Shown here: positions 45,402-57,560 of the stretch, piece by piece
Numbering within the stretch: the first letter of the stretch is position 1
Layout: each line of letters opens with the position of its first letter
Origin: Thereva unica
Taxonomy: Eukaryota; Arthropoda; Insecta; Diptera; Therevidae
DNA length: 64,000 nucleotides
Assembly (NCBI GenBank): GCA_949987705.1
Contig: OX465282.1
Location: 2,096,501 to 2,160,500, forward strand
Direction: 5' to 3'
Position numbers and translations under genes: made by a program
The notes under the pieces: model-generated
The model's database searches: none
Seen by the model: the letters and a program-made list of their open reading frames with translations, nothing else
What the model was told of the DNA's origin: nothing

Positions 45402-45750
45402 TATGTGAAAAGCTAAGCTAAGCAATCACCCCTTTGCACTGTGAGCAGGCCCGACACATCACCTTGCTGGGCCTGGGGCTAAAATATGTTTGGGGGCCCT
45501 TTAAGGATCTTTGATTGAAAAAAAATTTGTGGTAAGAATAAGGGTTATGCCGTCTGTTAAGGGTATAAAAAAACGGTGCGTCTATTCGCATAAAAAATAC
45601 GGCTTACCCAGGTCATCCGGGCCGCGGGTAACGGGTCACACAGGTTGAACAAGGAAGGCTACTATTAGACTTTTTTCTATAAAAATACAAGTTGTTTGCT
45701 GGTGCCACCACAGTCTTCCTAATCTGATCATTAGTTCCTGAACCTGACAA
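45402..45750. other. Unassigned sequence
   Basis: Contains a weak GGGCCTGGGGCTAAAAT / GGGGGCCCTTTAAGG motif reminiscent of hAT ends of the CAGGGCCGGC type, too decayed to call. Confidence 0.3.
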
Positions 45751-45756
45751 GCTTGG

Positions 45757-46119
45757 CTATTTGCCTAGTAGGTGTGGTGTGTCTGCCAACTCGTGCTCTG
45801 GCTGTGGTTCGTTTATCATGTAATCCGGTTTGAGTCCATCGATAGATAGGACGTCTTCTTTTCCTGTTCGTAAGACTTTGAACGTTTTTGATCCGTTTTT
45901 CATTACCTTAAAAGGTCCCTCGTATGCCGACGTGGGTGGTGCTCTATCCTTGTCATCCCGCACAAACACGCCTGTCGTCGTTTGGAGAGTCTCAGGAACG
46001 AATGGTTTTCTGCTGTCGTGATTGCAAGTTAATGATGGTTTAACCGCGTCGAAGTGTAGCTTGAGCTGCGTCACAAATTCGTTTTCTGGTAGACGAATTT
46101 GCTGTGGGGAGCAAGGCAT
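45757..46119 (-). mobile_element. Ty3/gypsy pol C-terminal (integrase tail) fragment
   Basis: The 120-residue minus frame has LQTTTGVFVRDDKDRAPPTSAYEGPFKVM followed by FKV-RTGKEDVLSIDGLKPDYM. This is the block after the integrase core in insect gypsy-group elements (FVR-D--R-PL-P-Y-GPF-V ... VSIDRLKPA). The frame is open over its length. No LTR was identified. Confidence 0.85.
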
Positions 46120-46807
46120 CGTTTCAATTTGATTGTTCTAGTTCGATTGTTTAAACTTAGCGAGATCTGCTAACTCTCTTGCTCCTTATCCATTCCTTCG
46201 AAATAAATCATTGACGGAACTGATATTGATATTGTATTTGTAAGCGACAAACAATCTGTGACCGAGTTGTCCTTTCCGCTTATGTGAACTATGTTTGCTA
46301 AAAATTGACTGATAAAATCCAAATGCCTTCGTGGCAGTTTCTCCCAACTCTGCTGAAACGCGTATCACAGAGGTTTGTGTACTGCTACGATGGTAAAATT
46401 AAGAAATATCGGAAATATTTTAACCCTGCATATATCGCCAGTAATTTCCTATTGTATGCGATATCGCTTCTGAATGAATGCTTCCGCGAAAAAAATCCTA
46501 AGGGTTGCCAGTCTGCGTTAGACGTCATACGTAGGAAACGCTAACTGATTCGGATTTTTGTTTCCGACAAACTGCTTAACTTTTTTTGTACGCTTCATTC
46601 TCGTCAGCGTCCCAGCTAATTGTAGTTGTTTAAAGGCTGAGGAACTTCCGTACAGACAATTGATTTTCTTTGGAATGAAACGCCTATAGAAATTGTACAT
46701 GTACTGTACATCGCTAGGATTCTTTGTTTGCGTACTTCTATTGGGCTGGGAAATGTTTTTATTGAGGTCAGACAGTAGATAGAGCACAACATTGGAACAT
46801 TTAAAAA
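46120..46807. other. Unassigned, two opposed short frames
   Basis: Frames at 46305-46544 (+) and 46518-46787 (-) match no family I know. Left unannotated. Confidence 0.35.
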
Positions 46808-46868
46808 AATGAGGCCTCAGTACAATTTACCATCATGTAAGGGTCAATTGTACTGCCTCAAATAAGCC
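46808..46868 (-). repeat. Dispersed repeat D2 terminus (GAGGCAGTACA hairpin), inverted copy
   Basis: The reverse complement reads GAGGCAGTACAATTGACCC-TTACATGATGGTAAATTGTAC-TGAGGCCTCATT, matching the ends at 28760 and 63030. Self-complementary GTACAATT/AATTGTAC arms. Confidence 0.65.
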
Positions 46869-47630
46869 CTGCTCAAGTCTAACCGTAGGAATGTGTGAAT
46901 CAAATAGTTCACAGAGCTATTGAAGCTAAATGTAGGTTCTGAAATAAGAATGCCCTTCATTCCCCCCTTGGGTCCGACACTGCTTTACATCACTAGGACC
47001 ATCGAGTCAAATTTTAACTCGTTTATATCGCATGTCGTTTAATTTTCGTACACTAAAAAAATTTTGCTTAAAGTTCCCAAACATTGACAATTCCCACACA
47101 ACCCAGGAAAAAAGGCAAAAATGGATACTATCGGACAGACTAAACTTCGACAATTCTTCGCTATTTCCAATTCATAATCTTCATAATTCCCTCAAATAAT
47201 TGAAACTGTTTACACGTGACATTTTGAAACATCCATAAAATTCCTAGAACAACAAAATATTCTCCCAGACAGTCAAAATGTTTACGAACAAGGATTAAAA
47301 ATTCAATTTTGTAAACACAGTTAATTCTCTCAATTAACAAGGACACTTTCCGTCTGTTAAGACAACGTGTAGATGGAGCAGAGGGGGAAATGGAATAATT
47401 AAGATGCCACAGAAATCCACTTTCCTTAGTCTTTGCAGGAATAAAAAAGAAATTGAAAAAATTTGAATATTTTGAAGAGTCCTTTAATGTAGTAACTTCT
47501 TTAGTCCAGTTTAGTCCTTGATAGTATTTTTTTTTGTTAAATTACTGCGGGAGTTGAGGTAGGGCGTGAGGGTAAGCGAATATTCATAGCTGTACGGTGG
47601 GCTATGTTTATTGCTTCAGAACCGGGCATT
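46869..47630. other. No recognisable feature
   Basis: AT-rich, no coding signal supported. Confidence 0.4.
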
Positions 47631-47639
47631 GATTATCGA

Positions 47640-47860
47640 ACTCTTATGATATATACTGAGTGCTGAAAGTCCACATTTAACCTAGCTAACTCCAAATGGT
47701 TCTGTGGAGTAGAACTGTCAGAGCGCAGTAGCAAAGATGTCAGGGCAGTAGTTGGCTTAACTATCGAGCTCTGCACCCTGAATTCCTCTATGAGCAGTAC
47801 AGCCTTTAGGGGTGGTCGAACCCGGGCGACCGCCTGAGGGCGCCATGTCCCAGGGGACGC
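47640..47860 (+). mobile_element. R1/LOA/I-like LINE fragment
   Basis: The plus-strand reading LSAESPHLT-LTPNGS followed by NCQSAVAKMSGQ-LA-LSSSAP is colinear with LNAEGPRLDWPTLSGS ... at 1300-1430 of the left LINE copy (including shared stops). Very decayed. Confidence 0.5.
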
Positions 47861-48232
47861 CACCGTGATCTAGTAATGTGTTCATTAATTTAGTTATTAA
47901 ATGATAACACCTCCACAATACAAAACACAACGCCGGGTATGTACAGGAAGTAAACAAAGCTTATGTTTGTAAAAACGTAAAGGACAGCTGGCAAGGCGCT
48001 TTATTATACGTTCTTTTGCAAAAATTGTATTCAGTTTCTACCAATAAGCCAGGGCTGGGCAATAGCATCTCTTGAGAGCCACACGAGCTTCACCGGAAAT
48101 TGTAGACCCCTCCAATACTGCTTGTGAGTTCAACTGAGAGAGGTATAGGATCCTCTATTGTTCTCTCTTTTCTTCTTCGACGTTCGGTCCTAGACCGTGT
48201 CGATCAAGTTGTATGTAGATCTAGGGATTGTT

Positions 48233-49135
48233 CTAGACAATAAATTCAATTTCAACTTTCACTAGGATAATATTGCTGCCAAAGCCAAAAGCTTCTGCTG
48301 GCCGAATGTAGGATTTATAAATAACAGCACGGGCCGATGGCTGGAGGAGGGGCTTGCACCTCTTAAGAAATCCCGAGCACTGGGATGTTTGTTTGGCGAT
48401 TTGAAATATATGGTCATTCCATCGCAAGTCTTTGGCTAATGTCACGCCTAAGATGTGTATGGAGGTGTCGGGTATTAGTTCAACTTTACCCACGGTTACG
48501 GATGGAGAAGTGTTGAACTGTTTCTTTGAAATAAGACAGTACTTGGTTTTCGTGGGGTTAAATTCGACACGATTCTTGTTTCCCCACTCTAGAATGAGTT
48601 TAATGTCGTTATTAACAGAGTTGGACATTAGTTCACGGTCATCAAAACAGGGTCTGGCACTTGTCTGTCTTGTATCGAAGCCGTAGGAGTAACGCAGGGT
48701 ACCGTCGTCAGCGAAGCTGAGAAATGGGTTGGAGAGGATTGAAAGTAGGTCATTTATAAAAATAAGAAATAGGGCAGGTGATAGGATTGACCCCTGTGGA
48801 TCCCCGCAGAGATCGGGTGAGATGTGGATTTGACACCATCCAATACTACCTTGGTTGAACGGCCGAAAAGGACACTCTCGATCCACTTCTGTAGAAGTCA
48901 GTCGACTCCAATAGCTTTGAGTTTAGCTAACAGGGCTGAGTGCCAAACTCTATCGAAAGCCTTGGAGATATCCAGAGTAACCAGACTAGACTCACCAGAT
49001 CCATGCAAACTTCGGCTGAGGTGTTCTGTAAGACACACTAAAAGATCGCCAGTGGATCTTTTGTGTCGGAAGCCATACTGTCTGTCGTTTATGAGTAAGT
49101 TGGCTTTATAGAGAGAAGAGCCCAAGAATTCGATA
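48233..49135 (-). mobile_element. Jockey/CR1-like LINE reverse transcriptase
   Basis: The frame 49125-48898 has RQYGFRHKRSTGDLLVCLTE and LVTLDISKAFDRVWH (RT motif A). After one frame change, 48886-48233 has GDPQGSILSPALFLIFINDLLS and the catalytic FADDGTL, then EFNPTKTKYCLIS, ILGVTLAKDLRWNDHIFQIA and FLKRCKPLLQPS. It continues in homology to the 3' ends at 44342 and 61905. The best-preserved RT of this family here. Confidence 0.88.
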
Positions 49136-49309
49136 ACGTTCGGGCCCCAAAAACTCTTTTCTGTTCGCTCCGCCCTCCACGGATCACCTTGCAGATCACC
49201 GTCCTACAACACGGCAGACTGTACAAAACGAAAATGATCAAGTTTACATAAAGCACATTCAACAATACATTTGTGCAGATTCTATGTGAACAGCTCAGTT
49301 CTCGGCCAT
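49136..49309. other. LINE-adjacent unassigned sequence
   Basis: Probably further upstream RT sequence of the neighbouring LINE; no motif recognised. Confidence 0.3.
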
Positions 49310-49395
49310 TTAAATCTGTTGGTAAATGTTGGCCGTCGTGAGCCTGTGCTCCCAAGCGGCCAGTGTTCGCCCGTTGTAAGGCTATCTTTTATTTT
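49310..49395. repeat. CCGAGTAAAAATAAA family fragment interrupted by a MITE
   Basis: GTTGGCCGTCGTGAGCC, CCAAGCGGCCAGTGTTCGCC and GTTGTAAGGCTATCTTTTATTTTGG parallel the right halves at 7640-7766 and 34460-34580. The terminus is replaced by the MITE starting at 49400. Confidence 0.5.
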
Positions 49396-49399
49396 GGCC

Positions 49400-49612
49400 C
49401 CTGTGCTTAAAGTCGAGTCGCATTTCGTGACAAGTTTTTGAGTTGAAGAAAGTGACGTTTCCGTCGAACTACGACATTTAGCAGAGGGGCCTAGAGGGGG
49501 AATGATAAGTTGAGTTTACGCTTCTGTACTGAAAGTCATGATTCAACTGAAAGGTCACTTTCTTCAACTCAAACGACTTGCCGTGTCGCGACGACTCGAC
49601 TTTCAGCACAGG
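49400..49612. mobile_element. 213-bp palindromic MITE (CCTGTGC-AAAGTC family)
   Basis: Left CCTGTGCTTAAAGTCGAGTCG with TGAGTTGAAGAAAGTGAC; right GTCACTTTCTTCAACTCA and CGACTCGACTTTCAGCACAGG, inverted almost throughout. Same layout as 27038-27190. Confidence 0.8.
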
Positions 49613-49649
49613 TAATATAGGTAATGTACCTAAAATAAATGTCTAAAAA

Positions 49650-49707
49650 ATTAAGGGCGCATAAAAATATCTCGCACGGGGCGCCAAAATGCCTAAAGCC
49701 GGCCCTG
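49650..49707. repeat. hAT-like terminus (CAGGGCCGGC family)
   Basis: AAGGGCGCATAAAAATATCTC, GCACGGGGCGCCAAAATGCC and terminal AAAGCCGGCCCTG resemble the ends at 21210 and 22836. The opposite terminus was not found. Confidence 0.55.
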
Positions 49708-51379
49708 TGTGGGAGATCGGAATGGAATGGATCGGAAGATTAGGTGCTTTAATCTGCAGGCTTTGTTTCGGGGACAATGAGTATGTTCTTCATGTTATTC
49801 GTCACTATCGCGCGATTTCGAACGAACAAACTAGTCTAAGCCTAGTTTAGACAGGCTGGTGAGATTATTCAAGCGATGCGGTCTACAAATGTAGATACAG
49901 AGGATCTCAATAATACACCCGAAAAACTATCACCCCAGAGGTCCGTGGTTCAATATTACTCTACAGCATGGTTGTTCTTCCCCTTTCCCCTTTTTCCACC
50001 CAAATAACATTCTTGTGTTCCCTATCAATTCCCTGCCGTTTCCTTGCCATCAGGCTTTGCAAGCCATTAGGCTTGCCAAGCAACGAACGATACAACAAAA
50101 AACCCACCCCCATAAATTAATATGTATTAAATAAAATTTTAAAACATAAATATGTATTCTAGATATCAGACTACATATTTACACACATTCAATTTTTTTT
50201 ATCCAAAAGAGTATTTCTTGTTAGTTAAATACTGAATACTTTTTTTTTATCATCGTTGGGAAAGACCTCATCAAAGGGAATATATAAAGACGCTGCGAAG
50301 ATGAAAAGTTTATTACATAGGCTCTAAAAAAAGGAAGAAAATTCACTTTGTGTATTCCTTCAAGGGAAAAGGAATTTTCTTCTCGTTTTTTTAAATATAT
50401 TGAATTTTTTCTTTCATGCTCTCATTAAATACGACGGAATATTTTTTTTTGGGTATATTTACTTGACCCATATTTGAAATATATTAAATTACTCGAAAAT
50501 TTGTAAACGAATTGAAAAGCGTGGTAAAATTATTTAAACTGTTTGTAATTTTAAGGGTACGGTTGAAAACATAAAAAAAGGTTGTTTTAAATAAATTTGG
50601 TTTATCATTGTCATCAATCTTCACCATAATAGGTCCTAGGTTCATATAGGAAACGGAGAAGGGGAGTGTTATGTCTGCTTCGTTTCAATACTCAAAGTTT
50701 ATACTCATAATTCAAACTAATACATTTCTCAAGCCACTCAGTGGGAAATTGAAGCCAAAAATGGGAGTTGAGAGTATGTGCTTCCAGTTAGCTTCCATAA
50801 CATATGAATTGGAAGCGCTTCTTTTTTGCTTCTCTTGGCAGCGGTTGATTAATTTCCCGCTGGGTATATTGACGACTGCTGTATATTACACTGAGTGCAT
50901 GAGCTCATACTACAAGTGTACTGTTGTAGCTCCTCCGCGCTAAGTTAGGACATCCGATTAGAATGGAAGTCTTACTACAGGAAGCCTGGTTCGTTTAGAA
51001 TGCCTTAGGGTTGGCTACTCTGGCTTGGCGTCTTCAGGATGGATTGGGCTGCTCCAGGTCGCTATTTTTTTTATATTAAAGACTAGAGTCTCAGGAAAGG
51101 CACTTTATACTGTTGACAGTCTGTTTTCTTTGAATAGAGTGCAATGTCGAACAGCAGCTCTAGTCGGGGAGGAAGGAACCGATTAACAATAGGATTAGTA
51201 AGAGTATTTAAATTACTTGCCTGCTCCAAATTCCTAGTAGTAATCTCTGCAGCTAATATTGCTTCAGGGAATCCTTGCCCTATGTATCCTTGTCCTTGTT
51301 TGAGCTGAATTATGGTCCATTATCAGAAACGATGGTTTCTGGTAGACCTTCTAGTGCAAGTGGTGTCATTCTTCATTGA
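49708..51379. other. No recognisable feature
   Basis: AT-rich. The frame at 50671-50943 resembles nothing known to me. The right part may be decayed gypsy sequence upstream of the integrase fragment. Confidence 0.35.
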
Positions 51380-51700
51380 GATTACAAATGGAAACTTAGA
51401 GTTTGCATCAACGCAAAACAACCACATTTCACCCTTGAATGGACCCGCGAAATCGACATGTACTCGTTGCCATGGTCGTTCCGTTGTTGGCAGTGATAAA
51501 ATTGCTTAGGAAGATCCGAAGAGCTTGTTTGACATATTTTACAAATCGCGGCCTGTGCTTCAATTGCCTTATCAATTTGTGGACACCAACAACACCTTCG
51601 TGCTAACTGTTTCATTCTTACTACACCTCAATGACCTTCATGCAGCATCTCTAACACCGTTTTCCGTAATGATGCTGGTATAACAATTCACGAATATTTC
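51290..51700 (-). mobile_element. Ty3/gypsy integrase fragment (zinc-binding and core start)
   Basis: Minus-strand reading LEMLHEGH (zinc-finger His pair region), MKQLARRCCWCPQIDKAIE and CKICQ (HHCC finger), then after a frame change RVHVDFAGPFKGEMWLF, the integrase core start with its first catalytic Asp. Another frame change follows. Decayed copy; a separate gypsy tail is at 45757-46119. Confidence 0.8.
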
Positions 51701-52379
51701 GTGTGCACCATTATAACTCCTTTGTGGATCCCTAGTGAAATTTTCCTATTAAAGTAGAGCCTTAAATACTCGTCCGGCGGCATGAGTTTTCAGGCCAGCC
51801 ATTACGTAGAAATTGGCGAATTCTCCTTAAAACTTCATTCTTTTAATACCGACTTAGATTGATATTAGGTGTCTGGATATACCTTACTCCATAACTTCTA
51901 CTCCCATAAACGGAATAGCCATTTATCACGTGGCTTTCCAGAGGAAATACAAGAGTACAGCTTAATCCGATTCAATCAGTCTCTTTCAAAGCCACCGAGC
52001 CTTTTGTAGAAATGATAAAATAATCTACATTAAATTATAGATCATTCTACGAATATCCCCGATATCTCAAACCAAGAAACAGACATCCTCGACCTATGTC
52101 GTCCTTACATATGTTGACTCTTAGGAGCTTAGGCCACTCGGCGATAATTTCCCATTTCCATGTTCTGCTTCAATCAACTCAGCTGGGGCATATTTTCTTC
52201 TATTAAAAATCTGACTGGGATTTGTGTTTTCGTAGCTTAAACGCATACATAGTCATTCTCCCAGAATTATGCATGCAAGGATTCCTCATTTTTCCAGGTC
52301 TATAAAGCCTAGGCCGAATAGATGATTTAATGTGGATTTTCAAAAAAACAATTAAAGTATATACGATAGAAGGATAGAA
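51701..52379. other. No recognisable feature
   Basis: No supported frame or repeat. Confidence 0.4.
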
Positions 52380-52590
52380 GAGTACAAACATCGTTCGAAC
52401 ACCTGGTCATTGAGAAATTCCTTTAAATCCACCATTAGGAAATTTAAATCATCATTTGATGACCGGATGAGACGAAAGATCTTCAATGCTACCACTGGCA
52501 GTAAAAACATTTGGTCCTTGGCAACATTTATCAAGAAGAATCATCCGCACTTCATCCACCACCACTCATTTTTTTTTTCAAGCAAGAGCT
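52380..52590 (+). mobile_element. Possible jockey/CR1 LINE fragment (between endonuclease and RT)
   Basis: The plus-strand frame FKSTIRKFKSSFDDRMRRKIFNATTGSKNIWSLATFIKKN, split here as FDDRMRRKIFNATTGSKNIW and what follows, resembles the linker that precedes RT in this group. No other motif supports it. Confidence 0.4.
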
Positions 52591-52660
52591 TTTTTTAACT
52601 AACAGACTCAGTGTAAGCCTTCTCCACAGTCGTTGATTTTATCTAAGTAAGAAGCCTTAT

Positions 52661-55178
52661 TAGACCAGTGCAGATAATTTTTGAGAAAAAAAAAATTCTT
52701 AGCAGTATATGGAAGGTGGGAAAATTTAGGATAAATGCTACTTAAACAAGGAAAAATCGAGAGCACCGCAGCAGATGACCGGAAAGGGGGCAGGGGAGCC
52801 AAAATGTGAGTTTTAGGGGGTTAAACGTGTTTTTTTGCGATTTCTGAGAAAAGTAGACCTCCTATCGAAAAACGTTAAATGTAAATGTTGTAGATAATTA
52901 AAAGATCTAGAGCTTTTGTTCAAATCATTTTTCGACATAACCTCAAAAAATGGAGAAAAACGTCAAAAACCGAGTTTTTCGTTTATCATTTTTATCTTTC
53001 ACAAAAATGATCCAATTTTAATGAAATTTGAGGAAAATGTAGATTTTCATGTTTCGAAAAGGCCCTATTTTTTTCAAAGCGATTGGTTGTGTAGTTTTGT
53101 TTTTATGACCTTAATTTAAAAAAAAGGCTCCATTTTCAATCAAAAAAGTTGGCGAACGAATTTTTGATTTTGAAAATTTTGAAGACGAGTTTTTTTTCGT
53201 TGAATCCTCTACTTTAAGATGGTGTAAAAAAATGATAGTGTCATAATAGAAAAACATCGAGAAAAATTCGAAAAACCAAAAACATCCTTTTTCAAATATC
53301 GATTTTTCCGTAAACTTCGCTAATTCTTTATCTCTCTTTGACATAAAGCTTTAAAAGTGGCGCAAAACTGTAAATTTAATGTAATATATTATAAGGGAAC
53401 TTCAGGTAACAGTTTCAGATGTGAAAAAATTTGTTTAAACAATTATTTCACCCAAGGAAAAAATTACAGTTTTAGGCCAAAAAAAATATTTCTACGTATT
53501 GTGATGGCTTATACATTAAAACTTACTGGTAGAACCCAGCACGCGATATTCGAGCACCATTTTCTAAGTCTATAAGTCTTCAATAACAAAATTTTTCGAG
53601 AAGAATAAAACAAAATTGAAAAATGAAACAAATTTTTTATAGTTGAAAAAAAGCAAGGCCAAAAAACCAACTTTTATTATTTCCTAATGTCACATATTAC
53701 ATTTTATTGTATTACACTCTACGGGCTGCTAAATACAATTGCCCATGAGTAAAGACTATGCCGTGTTTAAATAATAAGTGTGTTCGCGTACTCGAATGCT
53801 GTTATGTCGTAAAATAATTATTCATACCTCATTTTTTTGGAGAGATGCTGTTGATCATGAAACTCAACACATTTTTCAATCTCTTGAGAATCTTCAATAA
53901 AGTCATCGACTTCGTGAAGGTCCTCAAGCTCATCATAATCTTCATTATTAATAATCTCCTCCAAATCGCTGAGATCTTCCATTGGTTGATTTTCAGAATT
54001 TGAACAGTTGTTGGCTCCGGTACAATTGGAACATAAAAGGGAGCATTTTACTCCATGCTTTCGGCAGCAACATCTTTTACTATCACAACCAGTTTCACAG
54101 CTGCAGCAAATAGATTTAAGCAAACTTTCAGGAATTAATTTCTTTTCGGTAAATTTAGGTATTATTCCGTTTAAATGGTTTTTCCACCCCCAATCTGTAC
54201 CTTTCAGTTAGTTACTCGCAATGATACTTCATTTTTCCATCATCAAATATGTAGTATCAGATCAATCTTCTAACTATACCTTCATAAACTCAAAAAATCA
54301 TTTTATTAGGCAATAAATTAAATAAAAAGAAGTGCGCGGGCCGGCCTAAAACTGTAATTTTTTCCTTGCTTTCTTGTGTGAAATAATTGTTTAAACAAAT
54401 TTTTTCACATCTGAAACTGTTACCTGAAGTTCCCTTATAATATATTACATTAAATTTACAGTTTTGCGCCACTCTTAAAGCTTTATGTCAAAGAGAGATA
54501 AAGAATTAGCGAAGTTTACGGAAAAATCGATATTTGAAAAAGGATGTTTTTGGGTTTTCGAATTTTTCTCGATGTTTTTCTATTATGACACTATCATTTT
54601 TTTACACCATCTTAAAGTAGAGGATTCAACGAAAAAAAACCCGTCTTCAAAATTTTCAAAATCAAAAATTCGTTCGCCAACTTTTTTGATTGAAAATGGA
54701 GCCTTTTTTTTAAATTAAGGTCATAAAAACAAAACTACACAACCAATCGCTTTGAAAAAAATAGGGCCTTTTCGAAACATGAAAATCTACATTTTCCTCA
54801 AATTTCATTAAAATTGGATCATTTTTGTGAAAGATAAAAATGATAAACGAAAAACTCGGTTTTTGACGTTTTTCTCCATTTTTTGAGGTTATGTCGAAAA
54901 ATGATTTGAACAAAAGCTCTAGATCTTTTAATTATCTACAACGTTTACATTTAACGTTTTTCGATAGGAGGTCTACTTTTCTCAGAAATCGCAAAAAAAC
55001 ACGTTTAACCCCCTAAAACTCACATTTTGGCTCCCCCGCCCCCTTTCCGGTCATCTGCTGCGGTGCTCTCGATTTTTCCTTGTTTAAGTAGCATTTATCC
55101 TAAATTTTCCCACCTTCCATATACTGCTAAGAATTTTTCTAGTTTTTGGCTTTTCAAAAGCGTATCTGCACTGGTCTA
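52661..55178. mobile_element. 2.5-kb foldback DNA element with about 0.82-kb inverted arms and 4-bp TTAT duplication
   Basis: Outer ends TAGACCAGTGCAGATA and its reverse complement; TTAT lies at 52657-52660 and 55179-55182. After a short divergent stretch the arms (52661-53478 and 54343-55178) are nearly identical, with the small frames they contain differing by only a couple of residues. The core 53479-54342 holds an antisense Cys-rich frame. No recognised transposase. Four-base duplications are known for Sola- and Chapaev-type elements; the superfamily is unresolved. Confidence 0.88.
53818..54209 (-). CDS. Cys-rich (CXC-like) C-terminal fragment of an uncharacterised transposon-type protein
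   Basis: From 54209 the minus frame reads LKGTDWGWKNHLNGIIPKF, then IPESLLKSICCSCETGCDSK, RCCCRKHGVKCSLLCSNCTG and ANNCSN, followed by an acidic tail (DLSDLEEIINNEDYDELED...) and a stop at 53818. A methionine-initiated version begins at 54123. The cysteine spacing (CxC-x3-C-x4-CxC-x6-C-x3-C-x2-C) resembles the CXC/TSO1-like module found at the end of many unnamed arthropod repeat-encoded proteins that have a WGW block before it. A stop lies directly upstream, so this is a broken gene or a 3' exon. Role unknown; DNA or metal binding is only an inference from the cysteines. Confidence 0.55.
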
Positions 55179-55182
55179 TTAT

Positions 55183-57214
55183 ATAAAAGCTAAAAACAGG
55201 GTTTTACGCAAAATTGATAAACATAATCGTATAACGTAATTGGAGAGAGCTACCAAGAATCACACAAGGCAAATGACCAAATACAGCAAAAATTCGCCTT
55301 CAACGTAGAAAAATTAAACATACCCCTAAAGAAAGTTTATATTTATATCCAAAAACAAAAAAAAGCTCCAAAAACAAATCACATGAGCAAGCGAAAGCGA
55401 TACCAAAGTTTCACCTACAAAAAAGTAGCGAAGACACGAACCTTATTATTAAAAGCTGTTGGTGCGAAAGTTCAAAAGCACACGCATATATAGAAAGTGG
55501 TTAAGAACGAACACTGCATTTCTACTGAGAATGATGAGATAAAAACAATATATTTAGTAAAAAACATTTTTTGTTTTGTTTCGTTCAATTTTCGTTCAAA
55601 ATTGGTCCATCAATATTATTAGCTCTCAAGTGTTTTAAGCTCAAGGATTCAATTTGTGTTTATTGAAGAATGTGTCATTTCCTGAACTGTTTGATCAATA
55701 TTAATTTGTCCTTTATTATAATAAAAGTGGTCGAGAACTAGGACGAAATATTAATAGAGCTACCCACACACACCTTTCGATTTTATTACAATTTCCACAA
55801 TTTTCCTTGGTGATAATAAAACCAAATCACCTTCGCAATATCAAATATCCTGCTAAATAGGAATAACAAAAATAAAAAAAAACAGTGCAAAATATATTTT
55901 ATTTCAATTCACCCCCGCAGCAGGATTTGGCTTGGGATAAAATAATAAAAATCCGGATCCTCTTATCCCATGGAAAATATCTCATTTCCTGTAGCCGGGG
56001 AGTCATCGAAACGCTTTCCGCTACTTCAGTTTTAGTATTTCGTTACCGGAATAGAAATCAATAATATTATTTTTGCATCGAATCGAATCACTAACCGATA
56101 ACGATTGACACACACACATAGTTTTCGAACTTTTCCCTCATAATCACTCGCATGCACGAATAGACGAGGACATTTTCCGCTCTTAAATAATAACGACACG
56201 CACACAATATATTTTGATTTGGGCCCCATAGACCATTCTCAATAGCGCTGTGCGACATAATTAAAAGCAATATTTTTGTAGTAAATCATTGATCGAAACT
56301 AATCGGCAGGGAATTATCGTGGGCGCCAACAACAATCAGAAAAGAGGAAATATCACAAAACATGTTTTTCTGTTGCTCCCCGGGTCTTCTTTGTGTAGCG
56401 TCACTTCATTCCCCTGGTTGGATTAATCAATCGTCGTAATATGAGCTGGAGAAAGGATGAAAAAGGATATTTTTAGATGTTTTGTCCTGGAATTGTCGGG
56501 TGTGTTATTTGATTCGGGTTCAGTGTAGAACGTTCTGTTGATAGCTGAAGGTAGGGATTTTGTGAGATTTCTTAGAAAATAATTCTATTAGAAGGAGATG
56601 AAACAAATTATTTGGAATTTTAAGTATCTTCAATTATTAGTGTTTTTCGTGATTCCTTCAGAGACGGCTTTAAGGCAGGAAGATAAATATTTTAATATGT
56701 ATTTAATTTGGTGAAGTTCCAAGGTCTTAATTCTCCATCCCCTTCATCCTCTTCAACACACCTACAACTTCCGTGTTAACTCTTACTTGACTCTGTGAAT
56801 CGGTGTTGCTTTTTACCGAACCACTGTGGAGAGGCCTAACTCAGGTAGATATACTATGTACAACCCCCATGAGGTCTGACCTTCCAACCTATTCCAATCA
56901 AAATCCACCACTTTTCCTGAATGTTTCATTGATCAATTGAAGATAACGTGACATCCCCTCTATCGAGATAAGATCTGACTAGCCAGCTAGTGGTCAAAAG
57001 GGCTGATCGCAACCATGCCAAATAGCCTGGCGGGGACGACAAGAAGGACGATGAGTTGAGGTTGAGGGACCGCCTTCGATGTTCACTCGATGGTAGCATC
57101 GGTGCAGCGATCGGCAACCCAATTACATTGGCGTGCCACAAAACAAATACATAATAACACTTCTGCACATTAAGCGTGCCACCTTTCACTTACAGGCCGT
57201 GGCCTTTCAGACGA
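55183..57214. other. No recognisable feature
   Basis: AT-rich, without supported frames or paired repeats that I could find. Confidence 0.4.
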
Positions 57215-57560
57215 GGTTGGTAGGTACGGCCCGATCAAGGCCACTCAGTCTGACTGAGGGGTGAGGAATTGAGGCATCCGCCTGATAGGCCTCATGATTC
57301 CATACATACAGGCGAAGACGACGGTTTAGCGTAGTAGGTTGTAAATTCAAGTGAAAAATCCTTCATCGTCTCAACGAAAATTTCAGACTGAATAGAAGCT
57401 GCGATCTTCAGGCCCGGACTGACGATAAAAACCTACAGACATATAGAGTTTGTCAGCTTGCCTGGACTGCAGGCGCCATACATCTAGCGGCCGGTGAATG
57501 TTGATACTTGGCCTCAAGGCGGTAAACCTTCAAGCCACGGCCTGCCGGCGGCCTGTATGT
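57215..57560 (-). repeat. Inverted copy of the interior of the 36953-38334 element
   Basis: The reverse complement of 57215-57345 (CTACGCTAAACCGTCGTCTTC, CTATCAGGCGGATGCCTCA, CAGTCAGACTGAGTGG) matches 37970-38110. 57470-57560 matches 37430-37500 reversed (GGACTGCAGGCGCCAT, AGCGGCCGG, AAGCCACGGCCTGC). Termini of the GGGG-CGTCC type were not found around it. Confidence 0.65.

Noticed and set aside
52916..53344. Short Phe/Lys-rich frames present in both arms of the foldback element
   Set aside because: They recur only because the arms are inverted copies; composition and lack of homology argue against coding.
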